NCBI GenBank assembly: GCA_018340375.1
Contig: JAFFJZ010000006.1
Span: 28,030,001 to 28,094,000, forward strand
DNA: 64,000 bases
DNA from: Gonatopus flavifemur
Taxonomy: Eukaryota; Arthropoda; Insecta; Hymenoptera; Dryinidae
Reading direction: 5' to 3'
Shown: positions 61,444 to 64,000 of the stretch, piece after piece
Layout: the number at the start of each line of letters is the position of its first letter
Numbering within the stretch: position 1 is the first letter of the stretch
The notes under the pieces: generated by a model
The model's input: the letters and a program-made list of their open reading frames with translations, nothing else
What the model was told of the DNA's origin: nothing
Databases searched by the model: none
Position numbers and translations under genes: made by a program

Positions 61444-63085
61444 TCAAGCAATAAGAAGATCCAAAGCTTTGTCATAGTCAATGTCGCACTTCAACAAAGC
61501 CGCCGACGCTTGACCCTCGGGAAAGCCTAAATCCCTCAATATACACAAATTTTCATAATACACTTTAGCTTTCGTCTGATCGTATTGAACAAGAGCTAAG
61601 GCTCGCTCGGCATCGTCACCCGGAATCCCGACATCTTCCAACGATTGAACGGCTAATAAATACTCTACTACTCTTTTATTATTTTTACTTCCTAAGTCAC
61701 GTATGGCTCTAGCCGCTCTCGGCAAAGGAAATCCCATATCGTTCAAACGTTTGGCCAACATTTGATCGTCCTCCATCAAGTCCGGCAATGGATTAACGAG
61801 TTTCGATTGTTTAAACGCATTGGAATTCACGAACACGGATTCCACGTGCACATCGGATTCTGGACTCTCTAACGTTGTCCAAGATCTCCAATTCTTCAAT
61901 GAGAAATTTATGATATTATCAATATCATAAAAATATTATCAATATCATTAAATAATCCTAACAGTTGACTTACTTCTTTGGACACTGGTCGAGCGAGTTC
62001 CCTTTGCAGGTCTTGAATAATATCTGTAACGGTACGACGAGTCTCTTGAACTTCCGGAAGTTTCTCCTCTTGGTTCTGTTCTTCCGTCGCGGTAGGGGGA
62101 GTAGAAATAGTAGTAACGGTAGTTGAAGTCGTGGTAGGAGCACTCGCTTTTTTATCCATTTCCTTTTTTTCTTCAACTTCCGCAGAAGAATCTATGATCA
62201 ATTCGCTAAAATCATCTTTCAATTCTGCTGCGCTTGTCGTCCAACATCCAACTTGAGTATTAGGTTGTAAGACCTACAGGCATAAAGCACTGTAAATACA
62301 ATGTTGTTATGAGAATCGTGATGTGGATTTTGTACAATTTCCCTTGCCTCTTGCCATTCTTTAGAATTTTCGATAACAAATGTACAATGATTTATCTTTT
62401 AATGAAATTTTGTCATCGAGATGAACAAAACTGACTGGAAAATGACGATTTTCAGAGATTAAAAGTGATTTTTAAATTCTTATAGAACGGAAGAAAATAT
62501 TTGTCAACATACCTGTGCTAATTCTTCCATGTCATTGATGGTTTTCAATTCCATATTGTCGAAAGGACTACTAGTATCATTGTCAAAATCTGCATAATCC
62601 AAACCATTCTCTTTAACATGACGCGGGAGCTCATTGGACAAAGGTGATAAAGGTTGAGGCATTAGTATCGTTTTTGACGCGGAAACCACTTCCACTGGCA
62701 TTTGATTGACAATATTCAAAGGAGACGACAGAGGTGGAGGAGTTTCTTTCAACTTTTTCTTTCTCTTTTCCTCTAAACGGGCATTACGTGCTTCGATATT
62801 TGCTTGTCTGACTTGACGCCATTCCCCGATCTGAGAAAAGAAAAACAAAATTGCTCAATTATTACAATACAAACTGACGAAGCAACGAATATCTACCTTT
62901 TCGAGAACAGATTTCTCCAGATGAAACTCGTAATTGAATTTGTTCAAATCTGGTAATTTGTTAGTATACACCGTGGGTAGACCAACTTTTCTTGGAGGTT
63001 TGTACGCTTCAGCTATTTTCACTTGTACTCCATCCATATAAGAAGCAACGGAATCACATTGTGCCGAAACGTAAGAACGAGACAT
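61444..63085 (-). CDS. UBAP1: ubiquitin-associated protein 1 (ESCRT-I subunit)
   Basis: UBAP1 is the ESCRT-I subunit that links the complex to ubiquitinated endosomal cargo for multivesicular-body sorting. Four minus-strand exons, all phase 0, are 63,085-62,897; 62,830-62,513; 62,273-61,974; 61,893-61,444. They give 418 residues (human 502). Donors are GTAGAT, GTATGT and GTAAGT. The N-terminal UMA domain shows PPRKVGLPTVY and a FNYEFHLEKSVLEK helix (to about residue 64), which binds the ESCRT-I core. A conserved SPFDNMELKTINDMEEL block (about 152-167) follows. The middle is Thr/Pro/Glu-rich and low complexity. The C-terminal SOUBA region (about 309-418) has three UBA-like helical units, with MGFPLPRAARAI, VGIPGDDAERAL and LGFPEGQASAAL. 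The last intron is only 80 bp and contains a doubled TATTATCAATATCAT. Identification rests on the UMA, the FDN.ELKTI block and the triple UBA. Confidence 0.92.
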
Positions 63086-63476
63086 GATGCGGAATGGATT
63101 TATATCAATAGATATATATATACTACAATTTAATTATCCTTAATTATCACTTATGTTTTATTTTTTTCTTTCCAAATAAAAAATAACATAACCTCATATT
63201 CTTCTAATGATTGTAAACCAAATCTTTTGGTGAGCACATAACTTTGCATAACTTTTGTCAGACGAAACAATCGAAGGTAATCGATCACTCGTTTAGACTT
63301 CTTTTATTATTTGCACAATCCGCAAAATCAAGTGGCTTTTTGTTTTGTTTTTTGAGGAAGGAAAATATTCGTCACGTCATGATCAACAGATAATTTCAAC
63401 GGAGGTCACTGTGTACGATTGTGCATTCACTTTGCAAGAGATGGGAGTTCATTGTTCCGTTCGATCCATTTGTCAC
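63086..63476. promoter_or_regulatory. upstream region of UBAP1
   Basis: The 5' flank of UBAP1 (minus). If the small secreted-type frame at 63,477 is real, this is another head-to-head promoter. No clear core promoter motif is visible. Confidence 0.35.
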
Positions 63477-63590
63477 ATGTCATCGCGTATCGCGAAAACA
63501 ATGATTTTTTGTTTGTTTTCGTTCAAGTGTTTGTTCTTGATGATTATCGCTGCTGACGGAATTGTACAATCTTCATTTCCATTGGTGTAG
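63477..63590 (+). CDS. possible signal-peptide exon or micropeptide (37 codons)
   Basis: Two in-frame ATGs (63,477 and 63,501) open a frame with a basic start (MSSRIAKT), a hydrophobic core (IFCLFSFKCLFLMII) and a small-residue exit (AADG). That is the shape of a signal peptide. The frame closes with TAG at 63,588, but a GTGTAG donor at 63,585 could instead splice it on beyond the window. No second exon was recognised up to 64,000. Chance is a real possibility. Confidence 0.25.
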   Translation: MSSRIAKTMIFCLFSFKCLFLMIIAADGIVQSSFPLV

Positions 63591-64000
63591 GATTGTACAG
63601 TATTGAGATGAGATACATTTTTTGATTCTCCTCCTTTTTTGAGAGGTTATGTTCTTTTTTTTTTTTTACACAAGCTCAATTTCAATCAAATATCTGTTGT
63701 TCCATTCTACGAGTTTTTAAAAGGTCTGGGAGGGATATTTATTGACAAATTTGATTGTACAGACTGTTACGGACAGTATATCTGGTGTATTGTATATAAT
63801 AATAGCGATTTCCACTGGTCTCGCTCGGTAAAGTGCTGCTGAGCTATTGCTATCTCTTTCACACCCATATTCGTAACAAAGGGTAGAGACAATTCATTGC
63901 GCAATCGGTCAATTTAATCCGCGAGGGAGTACTTTTGATGAGTTTAGTAATTATGAAAAATCGGCCAATGATGTACAAGGATTCAATGGAATCAGTCCGC
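63591..64000. other. unassigned end of window
   Basis: AT-rich sequence with a poly-T run at 63,654-63,668. Open frames are short and unrecognised. Nothing supportable seen. Confidence 0.4.

Noticed and set aside
1..64000. CRISPR arrays, operons, tRNA and rRNA genes, or viral replication genes
   Set aside because: No regularly spaced identical repeats, no rRNA motifs, no clean cloverleaf, and no viral or transposase domains in any frame. The gene structure is that of an animal nuclear genome.

Overview
The window looks like nuclear DNA of an insect. It is AT-rich, genes are split by short GT-AG introns, and every protein-coding gene I recognise is an animal housekeeping or cytoskeletal gene. 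Dense short inverted-repeat transposons (MITEs) and (GA)n, (CA)n, (CT)n and trinucleotide microsatellites fill the rest. The recognised protein starts resemble insect versions, for example the MALVTVQRSPSV start of slingshot. A hymenopteran is my guess, but nothing in the sequence fixes the order. There is no sign of bacterial, organellar or viral gene organisation.

Layout. The last 9 kb (about 55.0-63.1 kb) is gene-dense. It holds the start of slingshot (cofilin phosphatase, minus strand), SBDS (60S ribosome maturation, plus), MMAB (mitochondrial cobalamin adenosyltransferase, minus), an LRRC28-like leucine-rich-repeat protein (plus) and UBAP1 (ESCRT-I subunit, minus). I could rebuild complete, frame-consistent exon chains for SBDS (2 exons, 252 aa), MMAB (3 exons, 226 aa), LRRC28 (6 exons, 395 aa) and UBAP1 (4 exons, 418 aa). 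The genes alternate in direction: slingshot/SBDS and MMAB/LRRC28 are head to head with probable shared promoters, and SBDS/MMAB and LRRC28/UBAP1 are tail to tail. They share no pathway and look like ordinary compact housekeeping neighbours. A possible signal-peptide exon lies past UBAP1.

The first 55 kb. Two slingshot coding exons are visible: exon 1 at 54,994-55,050 and exon 2 at 45,103-45,158. The following exon, which should encode the start of the slingshot N-terminal domain, was not found, so the remaining 45 kb is most simply read as one very large slingshot intron. Possible alternative 5' exons lie at 52.1 kb and 25.4-25.7 kb; their splice phases would fit slingshot, but support is weak.

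The intron is a graveyard of non-autonomous DNA transposons. Many are near-palindromes of 200-350 bp that begin with CACTG or CACGG followed by (A)GAAAA and sit between TA dinucleotides, although their interiors are unrelated. Others include a 1.16-kb hAT-type element with a perfect 8-bp target duplication, a 230-bp Tc1-type element nested in it, a two-copy ~0.6-0.8-kb family carrying a tRNA-like module, and a small family of TCAAAATATCG hairpins. The clearest history is at 36,220-37,883, where one element was hit by two others, one of which was hit by a third. No transposase, CRISPR array, rRNA or canonical tRNA gene was found.
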